In this document: piece by piece, positions 24,703 to 32,833 of the stretch
Layout of the letters: the number at the start of each line of letters is the position of its first letter
How positions within the stretch are numbered: position 1 is the first letter of the stretch
Assembly (NCBI GenBank): GCA_964494625.1
Contig: CAZBRT010000001.1
Coordinates: 682,001-746,000 of the forward strand
Origin: UBA2784 sp964494625
GTDB lineage: Bacteria > Pseudomonadota > Alphaproteobacteria > Micropepsales > Micropepsaceae
Direction of reading: 5' to 3'
DNA: 64,000 nucleotides
Translations under genes and position numbers: made by a program
The notes under the pieces: model-generated
Told to the model about the DNA's origin: nothing
Seen by the model: the letters and a program-made list of their open reading frames with translations, nothing else
Databases searched by the model: none

Positions 24703-26436
24703 TTGAGTTCAAACCTGTTCCATACGCAAGACATCCAGGTACCGGGAATTGCGGGCCTTGCGGCCGTCCACGAGGCACAGTGGTTGCGCCTTGCGCTTTC
24801 GCATGCGGGGTCTGCTGCCTATCTGTGGACGCCGGGTGATGACCGCATCAACTGGTCGGATGGCGCGATGGAGCTTCTCAAGGTGCGCGACGCGCGCACG
24901 ATCGCCACGCGGACGGCCTTCCGCCGCCTGATGCGCGCCGACAGCGCCAAGGCATTTGATGCCGTGCTTGATGGCCCCCACGAGACGGGACTTGCTTTCT
25001 CGCTTGAGTACGAAATCCGTACGCCGGGCGGCGGCGTTGCCTGGATCGAGGATTGCGGCGCGCCGCTTCTGGATGAGAACGGCAAGCTGCAGCAGATCGT
25101 CGGCGCCATCCGTGTGGTGACCGACCGCAAGTCACGCGAGTCGCGGCTGGCGCATCTTGCGTCCTATGACGAACTCACGGGACATCTGACGCGCTCGCGG
25201 CTCAGGGAATCGCTGGATGAGACGGTCACGCGGGCCACCGCAAATGGCGCGCGTGCGGCCTATCTTGTCTGCGGCATTGACGGGCTTGCCGCGGTCAATG
25301 AATCCTACGGCCTTGATGTGGCCGATGACATCATCGTGGCGAGCGCGCGGCGCCTTGCCTCGTCCCTGCGGGCGGATGATCTGATCGGCCGGGTCGGCGG
25401 CAACAAATTCGGCATCATCCTCAATGGCTGCCGCGAGAGCGATCTTGCCGCTGCCGCCGAGCGCCTGCGCGAGACTGTGCGCGAGCATTTGATCGAAACG
25501 CGGGCGGGGCTTGTCTCGTCAACCGTATCGGTCGGGGCTGTGACGCTGCCCGGCGGCGCATCGTCAAGCGAAGAGGCGATGATCCGCGCGGAAGAGGCGC
25601 TGGGCCGGGCCAAGGCATCAGGCCGCGACAGTTTCCTCATCTATGATCATTCGCCGCAGCGCGAATCGGCGCGCCGCCGCAATGCGGCCATCGGCGACCA
25701 GATACTTGCGGCCTTGCGCGACAATCGCCTGCAGCTTGCCTATCAGCCCATTGTCAGTGCGGCGACCGGCAAGGTTGAGGATTACGAGGCGCTTCTGCGC
25801 CTCCTCAAGCTCGATGGATCACCGCTGCCCGCCAGCGAGTTCATCCATGTGGCGGAAGAGCTTGGCCTGATCCGCCTCATTGACCAGCGGGTCCTGGAAC
25901 TTGCGGCTGATGCGCTGACGCACAATCAGGGCTTCCGGCTTGCCGTGAATGTGTCGGGCGCGAGCGTGGGTGATCCCGGGTGGCTTGAGGCCTTTGACGC
26001 CAAGATCAAATGCCGCCCCGACCTTGCCGCGCGCATGACGGTTGAACTCACCGAGACGGCGGCGCTGCACGACATTGATGACTGCGTGCGCTTTGTCCAG
26101 CATGTGCGCGAGGCCGGTTGCGGTGTCGCGATTGATGATTTCGGCGCGGGCTATACTTCGTTCCGCAATCTGCAGGTGTTGCCGCTGACGCAGGTCAAGA
26201 TCGACGGCAGCTTCATCAAGGAATTGTCGCGGCGCGCCGACAATCAGGGTTTCGTGCGCACGCTGGTCGGCCTTGCCAAGATGTTCGATCTCAAGACCGT
26301 CGCGGAATGGGTGGGCACGGCCGAAGACGCTGCCCTTCTGAACCAGATGGGCGTTGATTATCTGCAGGGCATCCATTTCGGGCTGCCCGACCTTGTGCCG
26401 CCCTGGAACCGCGACGTGAAGGCGCGGGGCGGGTGA
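24703..26436 (+). CDS. PAS-GGDEF-EAL protein; degenerate GGDEF, conserved EAL (c-di-GMP phosphodiesterase candidate)
   Basis: This protein of about 577 aa has a PAS domain (residues 26-142), a GGDEF domain (150-320) and an EAL domain (335-570). The cyclase active site is GGNKF at 232-236, so it is probably not a cyclase but may bind GTP. The EAL domain keeps EALLRL (362), NVSG, ELTET, IDDFGAGY (478-481), KIDGSF and LQGIHFG. The usual AEGVE is AEWVG (534-538), losing the second Glu. I start at TTG 24703 (MSSNLFHTQ); the open frame upstream is poor coding. It probably degrades c-di-GMP in response to a PAS ligand. Confidence 0.88.
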   Translation: MSSNLFHTQDIQVPGIAGLAAVHEAQWLRLALSHAGSAAYLWTPGDDRINWSDGAMELLKVRDARTIATRTAFRRLMRADSAKAFDAVLDGPHETGLAFSLEYEIRTPGGGVAWIEDCGAPLLDENGKLQQIVGAIRVVTDRKSRESRLAHLASYDELTGHLTRSRLRESLDETVTRATANGARAAYLVCGIDGLAAVNESYGLDVADDIIVASARRLASSLRADDLIGRVGGNKFGIILNGCRESDLAAAAERLRETVREHLIETRAGLVSSTVSVGAVTLPGGASSSEEAMIRAEEALGRAKASGRDSFLIYDHSPQRESARRRNAAIGDQILAALRDNRLQLAYQPIVSAATGKVEDYEALLRLLKLDGSPLPASEFIHVAEELGLIRLIDQRVLELAADALTHNQGFRLAVNVSGASVGDPGWLEAFDAKIKCRPDLAARMTVELTETAALHDIDDCVRFVQHVREAGCGVAIDDFGAGYTSFRNLQVLPLTQVKIDGSFIKELSRRADNQGFVRTLVGLAKMFDLKTVAEWVGTAEDAALLNQMGVDYLQGIHFGLPDLVPPWNRDVKARGG

Positions 26437-26460
26437 GGCGCAGGAGTTGCCTGCGGAATG

Positions 26461-26583
26461 GCACAAACGCAGTGCGTCCTTCGACAAGAACTCAGGATGA
26501 GGTGCGCGGTGGATGGCATGGATGCAGGCCACCCAACTTTCTCATGGTGAGCCTTCGTCGAACCACGCAATAAGCTGATGCAG
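26461..26583 (+). repeat. REP-like palindromic intergenic element, copy 3
   Basis: This 123-bp element lies between the convergent ends of the EAL and PAS genes. Its arms, TTCGACAAGAACTCAGGATG near 26480 and the reverse complement of 26541-26562, agree at 16 of 22 positions, so it can fold back on itself. It is the inverted full-length match of 7-130. Confidence 0.75.
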
Positions 26584-26642
26584 ACCTTCCCGCGCCCCGA
26601 GCTTGGCGGGGGAGGCGGGAGCCAGAGCACTTCTCGCTCCGC

Positions 26643-27833
26643 TCACACCGCGCTTGGTTCGCTGCCGAGCTTTGCTGTCAGGCGGCCTTCGGGCACGATG
26701 TAGAGAACCTTGCCATTCAGATCCGTCACCGGCGTCAGGGTGATCGCGATCTCGCGCGGCGCCTCGCCGGGCGGCGCCAGATTGGCGGCATAGGCCACAC
26801 GCACGCCGGTTGCGGCCTGTGCCACGGCGGCGCGGAGGCGCTGGCGCGGCTCCTCGTTTCCCTCACGGTCGGCGCCGACCCAGGGCAATTCCCAGATCGG
26901 CAGTCCGGTTGTGGCGCCCAGTCCCTCCATGAGGAGGCGCGCGGAGCGGTTGAACTCCAGCACGGTGCCATCAGGCGCCAGAAGCCCGATCGCCTCGAAG
27001 GCATGATCGAAGATTGCCCGGAAGCGCTGCTCGCTTTCCTTCAGGCGCTCCTCGTCACGCTTGCGTGCCGAGATGTCGCGCATATGCGCGGTGAAGGTGA
27101 TCGTGCCGCCCGACGTTACCTTGGTGATGGCGACCTCCAGCGGAAATTCCTCGCCGCTGCGGCGCAGGCCTGACACTTCGCCACGCGCATTCATGGCGCG
27201 CGAGGCTTCGCGGCTTGCGGCAAATTTTCCGATCATCGCGGCGTGGCCATCGCGGAAGCGCTGCGGCATCAGCATGATCAAGGGCCGACCGATGACTTCC
27301 TCGGCGCGCCAGCCGAACATGGTCTCGGCCTTGAGGTTGAAGAAGGTGATGTTCTGGTCAGCATCCAGTGAGACAATCCCGTCCTCGGCGATCTGGAGGA
27401 TGCGCAGGGCGCGCAAGGACGCTTCCTTGAAGGCCGCCTGTTCCCGGCGGCGGGCAGTATTATCGCGGAAGGTGATGAGGTAATTGCGGGCGCCGCCGAC
27501 CTGATGTTCGGCCACGCGGACATCGACCGGAATGGTCGTGCCGTCCTTGCGGCGGGCGGGGAAATCGAGAAAGCGCGACTGGGTGTCGGCGGGTTCGTGG
27601 GCCCAGCGCTCCAGCCATTTCATGGCGTCGATGGGACGGTCGGGCTGCGGCGGCACCAGCATGGTGATGTTGCGGCCGGCAATGTCGGTGGCGAGATGGC
27701 CCAGAAGCCTTTCGGCTTCCGGGCTGATCCAGCCAATCGTGCCGTCAGGGGCGGCAACGATGATGGCCTCGGGCACGCCCTGACAGATGTCGCGGAAAAA
27801 TGCGTCACCTGTCATGGGCGTGTCCCGGTCCAT
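26643..27833 (-). CDS. Triple-PAS sensory protein without an output domain
   Basis: This 396-aa protein consists of three PAS domains (residues about 15-125, 140-260 and 275-385), each with the usual phrases such as GWISPEAERLLGH, FNLKAETMFGW and FNRSARLLMEG. Both internal junctions contain PAC-type ends (ITFRDNTARRREQAA, MRDISARKRDEER). No kinase, GGDEF, HTH or other output follows before the stop. It starts 7 nt after the diiron gene and is probably cotranscribed with it. It may signal by protein contact or bind a ligand or heme; neither can be told here. Confidence 0.85.
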   Translation of the reverse strand: MDRDTPMTGDAFFRDICQGVPEAIIVAAPDGTIGWISPEAERLLGHLATDIAGRNITMLVPPQPDRPIDAMKWLERWAHEPADTQSRFLDFPARRKDGTTIPVDVRVAEHQVGGARNYLITFRDNTARRREQAAFKEASLRALRILQIAEDGIVSLDADQNITFFNLKAETMFGWRAEEVIGRPLIMLMPQRFRDGHAAMIGKFAASREASRAMNARGEVSGLRRSGEEFPLEVAITKVTSGGTITFTAHMRDISARKRDEERLKESEQRFRAIFDHAFEAIGLLAPDGTVLEFNRSARLLMEGLGATTGLPIWELPWVGADREGNEEPRQRLRAAVAQAATGVRVAYAANLAPPGEAPREIAITLTPVTDLNGKVLYIVPEGRLTAKLGSEPSAV

Positions 27834-27840
27834 GGGTCAA

Positions 27841-28953
27841 TCACTCGGCCGCCGTGCTGACTTGGGGCGAGCCGCCTTCCATCTGGTTGAGCACGCTCAT
27901 GTCGGCGTTCAGGGGGATGCCGGCCGCCTCGTATTTCTTGCGCGCTGTCGGTGTAACCAGACCAACGCGGATCAGGGCCGGAATCATCAGGTCCTTCAGC
28001 GAGTGGATCTGGCCGGGCGGCAATTCGGCCATCATGCCCTGATCGACGGCTTCCTGCATGCCCTTGAAGAAATCATCCGGATCGATCTCGGAGTTCTTGA
28101 GCACCTGGATGAAGCCGGGGTCGGCGCGGCTGGCCAGTGTCTGTGTGCCGGAAACCTGTGTGCCCGCGGCAATCAGGGCGACAGCATTGAAGGCAAAATC
28201 GGCCAGTTCCTCACGCGAGGCTTCGTCGAGCTTCTTGATGACGGGACCGAGATACACATGACCGAACGAGACGTGGCGTGATTCATCGCGCATGACGTTG
28301 AAGGTAAGCTGTTTCAGGAGCGGACAGCGGGTCGCCATGTACATGTTGTTGAACGCGCCAAGGGCCAGGCCCTCCACGATCATGTTCATGCCGATCATCA
28401 CCTTCTCGTAGCGGTCCGATTTCAGGGTCGCATCGATCAGGAGCTTCAGCCACGGTGTCATGGGATAGACCATGGCGACCTTGTCGCAATATTTCGCATA
28501 GACCTCGACGTGACGGGCCTCGTCCATCGTTTGGGTGGCGGCATAGAGCTTGGCAGTGGTGTCAGGCACCGAATGGGTGACGCAGGCCGCCGTCATCAGC
28601 GCGCCCTGCTCGCCGTGCAGGAATTGCGAGAGCACCTGGGCGGTTGAGTGTGCGGTAAAAGTCTCGCGCTGCGACTTCGAGAGCTTCTGGAAGAACGGCA
28701 TCCGGTGGAAGACCTGGCTGCGGTCATCGATCAGCGGATTGGAGGGATCAACGACCGTGTCCCACGGCAGGGTTTCGTCGGCGTCCCACTGGTTCTGCTT
28801 GGCGCGCTTGTAAAGGTCTTCGACTTTGCCCTTGCCGAAGAGATAGTCAAACGACCACGCGATATCCATCGGGTTGCGATAGAGATCATCGGGCGTCATG
28901 GTCACTTCCCATTTGCCCTTGCGTACGGTCTTGCCGGTCTTCTGCTCCGCCAT
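27841..28953 (-). CDS. Ferritin-like diiron protein, putative oxygenase/hydroxylase
   Basis: This 370-aa helical protein has a complete carboxylate-bridged diiron ligand set: E115 (HGEQGAL), E145-x2-H148 (DEARH), E194 (VEGLAL) and E224-x2-H227 (DESRHVSFG). That is the R2/oxygenase arrangement rather than bacterioferritin storage, and the size also suits an oxygenase. The adjacent upstream gene encodes a [2Fe-2S] ferredoxin that could supply electrons. The PAS-only gene follows 7 nt downstream. Hydroxylation or desaturation of a lipid-like substrate is an inference; the substrate is unknown. Confidence 0.8.
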   Translation of the reverse strand: MAEQKTGKTVRKGKWEVTMTPDDLYRNPMDIAWSFDYLFGKGKVEDLYKRAKQNQWDADETLPWDTVVDPSNPLIDDRSQVFHRMPFFQKLSKSQRETFTAHSTAQVLSQFLHGEQGALMTAACVTHSVPDTTAKLYAATQTMDEARHVEVYAKYCDKVAMVYPMTPWLKLLIDATLKSDRYEKVMIGMNMIVEGLALGAFNNMYMATRCPLLKQLTFNVMRDESRHVSFGHVYLGPVIKKLDEASREELADFAFNAVALIAAGTQVSGTQTLASRADPGFIQVLKNSEIDPDDFFKGMQEAVDQGMMAELPPGQIHSLKDLMIPALIRVGLVTPTARKKYEAAGIPLNADMSVLNQMEGGSPQVSTAAE

Positions 28954-29032
28954 GATTTCCTCCTGGGGTCTGGTATCGGCGTTGCTTCCCGTTTGATCGT
29001 GACGCAGGCGTCAGGAACGGATTTGATCGAGA

Positions 29033-29353
29033 TCAATATTGGCGTTTGGGCGTGCGCACGATCATGCCTGCAAGCTCCGGTTTCACCTTGATCTGGCAGG
29101 AGAGGCGGCTTTCGGGCGTTACATCAAAGGCAAAATCAAGCATGTCGCGTTCCAGCTCCTGCATGGGCGGCACTTTGCCTGCCCATTCCGGCGCGATGTA
29201 AACGTGGCAGGTGGCACACGCGCACGCGCCGCCGCAATCGCCGTCAATGCCGGGCACGGTAAAGCGCACGGCGCCTTCCATCAGCGAAAGGCCGTCGGGA
29301 ACATCAACGCTGTGCTCGGTGCCGCTATGCTCGACATAGGTGATGCGTGTCAT
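29033..29353 (-). CDS. [2Fe-2S] ferredoxin, adrenodoxin type
   Basis: This protein of about 106 aa has the vertebrate/bacterial adrenodoxin cluster motif CGGACACATCHVY (C-x5-C-x2-C) and a fourth Cys in RLSCQIKV, about 37 residues on. Such ferredoxins pass electrons from a reductase to P450 or diiron oxygenases. I start at the ATG in MTRITYVEHSG (29353), the usual family N-terminus. It lies upstream of the diiron gene on the same strand, which makes it the likely donor. No ferredoxin reductase gene is seen in the window. Confidence 0.9.
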   Translation of the reverse strand: MTRITYVEHSGTEHSVDVPDGLSLMEGAVRFTVPGIDGDCGGACACATCHVYIAPEWAGKVPPMQELERDMLDFAFDVTPESRLSCQIKVKPELAGMIVRTPKRQY

Positions 29354-29443
29354 CACCTTGAAGCGTAAGCAGGATGAGGGGGAGGCCGGATTGATCTGGC
29401 TCAACGCGGTGGGTGTTCAGGCGCCAATCGCGATGGTGCTTGG

Positions 29444-30088
29444 TTACTTCCGGTTCGACAGCGCGTCGAGCTGGCGGCGCATCGCATCGACCTGGGCACG
29501 CAGTTCGGCAAGTTCCTGCGTTTCGGCGGGCTTTGCGGCCGCGTCCTTGCCATGGCCGTTTCCGTTTGATGCAGCGGGGGCAGGCGCATCAACCGCAGTT
29601 GCGCTGTCACGGCCTGCGAAAGGCGAGAAAGCACGCATCGCGCGCTGGAACAGCTGCACATTGCGCCGTGTCAGTTCCTCGATCACGCCGAAGCCCGACT
29701 TTGCGGCAAGCGGGCCGCCCAATGTCTGGGTGAGCTGGTCGCGGAATTTTTCGGCGTTGCGCGAAATCCCTTCCATCGACAATTCGAGATAAGACGGGAT
29801 GAGGCTCTGCAGGCTGTCGCCATAAAAGCGGATCAGCTGGCGCAGGAACTGGATGGGCATCAGGTTCTGGCCCTTGCCCTCTTCCTCGAAAATGATCTGG
29901 GTCAGGACCGACCGGGTAATGTCTTCGCCGCTTTTTGCGTCAAAGACGCTGAACTCCACACCCGCTTTGACCATGTCGCAGAGATGATCGAGGGTCACGT
30001 AGCTTGATGTCGCCGTATTATAGAGGCGGCGGTTGGCATATTTCTTGATGGTGATCGGGCCTTCGCCCGCTTTTGTCGTGCCGGTCAC
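29444..30088 (-). CDS. phaR: Polyhydroxyalkanoate synthesis repressor PhaR
   Basis: This regulator of about 214 aa binds both polyhydroxybutyrate granules and DNA, and represses phasin and storage genes when no polymer is present. The N-terminal DNA-binding domain IKKYANRRLYNTATSSYVTL is typical, followed by the polymer-binding domain around ITRSVLTQIIFEEE and LRQLIRFYGDSLQ. The C-terminal third is Ala/Pro-rich with a final coiled-coil segment. I start at GTG 30088, preceded by GAGGAA at good spacing; the ATG at 30151 lacks one. It is divergent from phaA-phaB. Confidence 0.92.
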   Translation of the reverse strand: MTGTTKAGEGPITIKKYANRRLYNTATSSYVTLDHLCDMVKAGVEFSVFDAKSGEDITRSVLTQIIFEEEGKGQNLMPIQFLRQLIRFYGDSLQSLIPSYLELSMEGISRNAEKFRDQLTQTLGGPLAAKSGFGVIEELTRRNVQLFQRAMRAFSPFAGRDSATAVDAPAPAASNGNGHGKDAAAKPAETQELAELRAQVDAMRRQLDALSNRK

Positions 30089-30424
30089 GGATTCCTCGTT
30101 CCCCTGAACAGGCCGCGCCTGCATTCTGGTCGGCGGCGGCAGCGGCTGCACTTTCCGACGGGCGCGCCCCGCTTCATGGGGGCCAGCCCTTCATCTGCCT
30201 TGCGTTATTCCACCCAAGGCCAAGCGAGTAAAGCGCTTTGTCGCATTGCGGCATGCAGGTGCAGCAAACGGCGGGGCCGGCAAGCCAAAACAAGCGTGCT
30301 TTCAGATGGTTGTATTCGTTTCGCGGGTGCTTCGCCGGCGCGCACGAATCGCCATTTACCAAGGTCACGCGGCCATGCTTTGCTGCACAGCATTGCAACC
30401 CGATGACGAGAGGCTTTCCTCAAC
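30089..30424. promoter_or_regulatory. phaR-phaA divergent control region with TGC-rich motifs
   Basis: These 336 bp separate divergent phaR and phaA. Two TGC-rich stretches stand out: 30242-30268 (GCATTGC...GCATGC...GTGCAGC) and 30380-30397 (TTGCTGCACAGCATTGC, containing the palindrome TGCTG-CA-CAGCA). PhaR operators in other alphaproteobacteria are TGC/GCA-rich inverted repeats, so these are candidate sites for PhaR control of both genes. I see no clean -35/-10 pair. Confidence 0.45.
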
Positions 30425-31600
30425 ATGACTGACGTCGCCATTGTTGCCGCCGCCCGGACGGCGGTCGGCTCATTCAACGGAGCGCTTGCCGGCCAAACCG
30501 CCCATCAGCTGGGTGCAACCGTCGTTGCCGAAGTGCTCAAACGCGCGAAGGTCGAGGGCGCTGACGTGTCCGAAGTCATTCTCGGCCAGATTCTGACAGC
30601 AGCCCAAGGACAGAACCCCGCGCGTCAGGCAGCCATCGGCGCAGGGCTTCCGGTTGAAGTGCCCGCGTGGAACGTCAATCAGCTTTGCGGCTCGGGCTTG
30701 CGGGCCGTCGCCCTTGGGCACCAGGCCATCGCCAATGGTGACTCAACCATCGTCGTGGCCGGCGGCCAGGAGAGCATGAGCCAGGCACCGCACGCGCAAT
30801 ATATGCGCAGCGGCACCAAGATGGGCGCGCTGGAACTTGTCGATACGATGCTGAAAGACGGGCTGATGGATGCCTTCAACGGCTATCACATGGGCAATAC
30901 CGCCGAGAATGTCGCGCGCCAGTGGCAGATCACCCGCGAAGAGCAGGACCGCTTTGCCGTCGCCTCGCAGAACAAGGCGGAGGCCGCCCGCAAGGCCGGA
31001 CGCTTTGCCGATGAAATCGCCGCCGTCACCATCAAGGAGAAAAAAGGCGAGCGCATCGTCAATAGTGACGAGTTCATCCGCGACGGTGTCACTTACGAGG
31101 CGATCAAGGATTTGCGCGCGGCGTTCCTGAAGGACGGCGGCACGGTGACAGCGGCCAATGCCAGCGGCATCAATGATGGCGCGGCGGCCCTATTGCTGAT
31201 GTCGGCCAAGGAAGCGGCGCGGCGCGGGCTCAAACCCCTTGCGCACATCAAAAGCTGGGCGCAGGCCGGCGTTGATCCCAAAATCATGGGCACCGGCCCC
31301 ATTCCCGCCTCGCGCGCGGCGCTCAAGAAAGCGGGATGGAGCGTTGCCGATCTTGACCTCATTGAGGCGAACGAAGCCTTTGCCGCCCAGGCGCTGGCGG
31401 TCAACAAGGACCTCGGCTGGGACCCGTCCAAGGTCAATGTCAATGGTGGCGCGATTGCCATCGGTCACCCCATCGGTGCATCGGGCGCGCGCGTACTGGT
31501 GACGCTTCTGCACGAAATGCAGAAGCGCGACGCGAAAAAGGGACTTGCCACGCTTTGCATCGGTGGCGGCATGGGCATTGCCCTTTGTGTTGAACGCTGA
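30425..31600 (+). CDS. phaA: Acetyl-CoA C-acetyltransferase (beta-ketothiolase)
   Basis: This 391-aa biosynthetic thiolase condenses two acetyl-CoA to acetoacetyl-CoA, the entry to polyhydroxybutyrate and to the ethylmalonyl-CoA pathway. The nucleophile Cys is in NQLCGSGLRAVALG (about residue 88). The second His and Cys are in GGAIAIGHPIGASGAR and CIGGGMG, and NEAFAAQAL is also present. Length and phrases match PhaA/AtoB. phaB follows 26 nt downstream. Confidence 0.96.
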   Translation: MTDVAIVAAARTAVGSFNGALAGQTAHQLGATVVAEVLKRAKVEGADVSEVILGQILTAAQGQNPARQAAIGAGLPVEVPAWNVNQLCGSGLRAVALGHQAIANGDSTIVVAGGQESMSQAPHAQYMRSGTKMGALELVDTMLKDGLMDAFNGYHMGNTAENVARQWQITREEQDRFAVASQNKAEAARKAGRFADEIAAVTIKEKKGERIVNSDEFIRDGVTYEAIKDLRAAFLKDGGTVTAANASGINDGAAALLLMSAKEAARRGLKPLAHIKSWAQAGVDPKIMGTGPIPASRAALKKAGWSVADLDLIEANEAFAAQALAVNKDLGWDPSKVNVNGGAIAIGHPIGASGARVLVTLLHEMQKRDAKKGLATLCIGGGMGIALCVER

Positions 31601-31626
31601 AACGAACCGGTTGGGGAGAAAACGAC

Positions 31627-32349
31627 ATGACACGCGTTGCAATCGTGACCGGCGGCACCCGCGGCATCGGGCTTGCGATCTCGGTGATGCTGAAAAAGGC
31701 GGGCATGAAAGTGGCCGCGAACTATGCGGGCAATGACGAGAAGGCAAAGGCCTTTACCGCCGAAACCGGCATTCCCGCCTATAAATGGGACGTTGCCGAT
31801 TTTGCCGCGTGTCAGGCGGGTGTGGCAAAGGTGGTGGCGGATCTTGGCCCCGTCGATGTGCTCGTCAACAATGCCGGCATCACGCGCGACGCCACCTTGA
31901 AGCGCCAGTCGCGCGCGCAGTGGGACGAGGTACTGGACGTCAATCTCGGCGGCTGCTTCAACATGTGCAAGGCCGTGTGGGACGGCATGCTGGAGCGCAG
32001 TTTCGGCCGCATCGTCAATGTCGGCTCGATCAATGGTCAGGGCGGACAATATGGCCAGGTGAACTACGCTGCCGCGAAATCGGGCATCCATGGTTTCACC
32101 AAGGCGCTCGCCCAGGAAGGCGCGCCCAAGGGCGTGACGGTCAATGCGATTGCGCCCGGCTATATCGACACCGACATGGTGGCAGCGGTTCCTGCCAATG
32201 TGCTGGAAAAGATTGTTGCCAAGATTCCGGTGGGGCGCCTTGGCAAGGCGGAAGAGATCGCGCGCGGCGTGCTCTTCCTTGTGGGCGATGACGCGGGGTT
32301 TGTGACCGGCTCGACGCTTTCCATCAATGGCGGCCAGCATATGTATTGA
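31627..32349 (+). CDS. phaB: Acetoacetyl-CoA reductase
   Basis: This 240-aa short-chain dehydrogenase reduces acetoacetyl-CoA to (R)-3-hydroxybutyryl-CoA with NADPH, for polyhydroxybutyrate synthesis. The cofactor loop is GGTRGIG (residues 8-14), NNAG is at about 82, and the catalytic Ser/Tyr/Lys lie in VGSINGQGGQYGQVNYAAAK. A GGGGAGAA ribosome-binding site precedes the ATG. It forms an operon with phaA. No phaC synthase gene is present in the window. Confidence 0.96.
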   Translation: MTRVAIVTGGTRGIGLAISVMLKKAGMKVAANYAGNDEKAKAFTAETGIPAYKWDVADFAACQAGVAKVVADLGPVDVLVNNAGITRDATLKRQSRAQWDEVLDVNLGGCFNMCKAVWDGMLERSFGRIVNVGSINGQGGQYGQVNYAAAKSGIHGFTKALAQEGAPKGVTVNAIAPGYIDTDMVAAVPANVLEKIVAKIPVGRLGKAEEIARGVLFLVGDDAGFVTGSTLSINGGQHMY

Positions 32350-32384
32350 GGCCCCTTTTCGGGAAAATCGGAGCGGCCTGAGTG

Positions 32385-32406
32385 TTGGTAAGTATTGACT
32401 TACCAA
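32385..32406 (+). promoter_or_regulatory. Palindromic operator of the ArsR gene
   Basis: A perfect 9+4+9 palindrome, TTGGTAAGT and ACTTACCAA around ATTG, covers the -35 hexamer of the arsR promoter. A related half-symmetric site, GTAAG-tgatgg-CTTAC, lies at 32422-32437 over the start codon. This is what an autorepressing ArsR dimer would bind. Confidence 0.8.
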
Positions 32407-32422
32407 ATCTGCGCCCTATACG
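32395..32422 (+). promoter_or_regulatory. Promoter of the arsR-SRPBCC-GST operon
   Basis: TTGACT at 32395-32400 and TATACG at 32417-32422 are separated by 16 nt. Transcription would start about at the ATG at 32429, so the mRNA is probably leaderless or nearly so. The -35 lies within the operator palindrome. Confidence 0.6.
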
Positions 32423-32428
32423 TAAGTG

Positions 32429-32833
32429 ATGGCTTACGCAAAGAAGCAGGGCGCGCGGGCAAATGTCGCGCGGGCGGCACCAGGGGCGGATGAGGCGATG
32501 GCGCTGTCGGCGCTTGCTGATTCCACGCGCCGCGCGGTTTTTGAGAAACTGCGCCATGGGCCGCAATCCGTCTCAGTCATCGCCAAGGGCATGACGGTCA
32601 GTCGCCCCGCCGTTTCGCAGCATCTCAAATTGCTCAAGGACGCGCATCTGGTGAGCGAGACGCGCGATGGCCCGCGGCGCGTCTACCACATCGAAGCGCG
32701 CGGGCTTGATGCCGTGCGGCGCTGGTTCGACCTGTTCCAGGATGATGCGCTTTCGCGCTTTGCCGCCCATGTTGAAGCCGCGCCACCCCAAACACCAATA
32801 CCAAAGCCATCGAAAGGAAAGCGCCGTGGCTGA
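32429..32833 (+). CDS. ArsR family winged-helix transcriptional regulator
   Basis: This 134-aa regulator has the ArsR DNA-binding core: ALADSTRRAVFEKLRHGPQSV, then VSRPAVSQHLKLLKDAHLVSE (helix-turn-helix, residues about 50-70). RRVYHIEARGLDAVRRWF completes the wing region. It lacks the Cys metal sites of ArsR/SmtB sensors and belongs to the non-metal subgroup usually paired with an SRPBCC/AHSA1 gene. The SRPBCC start overlaps its stop. Operator sites upstream imply autorepression. GTG 32426 is a possible alternative start. Confidence 0.92.
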   Translation: MAYAKKQGARANVARAAPGADEAMALSALADSTRRAVFEKLRHGPQSVSVIAKGMTVSRPAVSQHLKLLKDAHLVSETRDGPRRVYHIEARGLDAVRRWFDLFQDDALSRFAAHVEAAPPQTPIPKPSKGKRRG

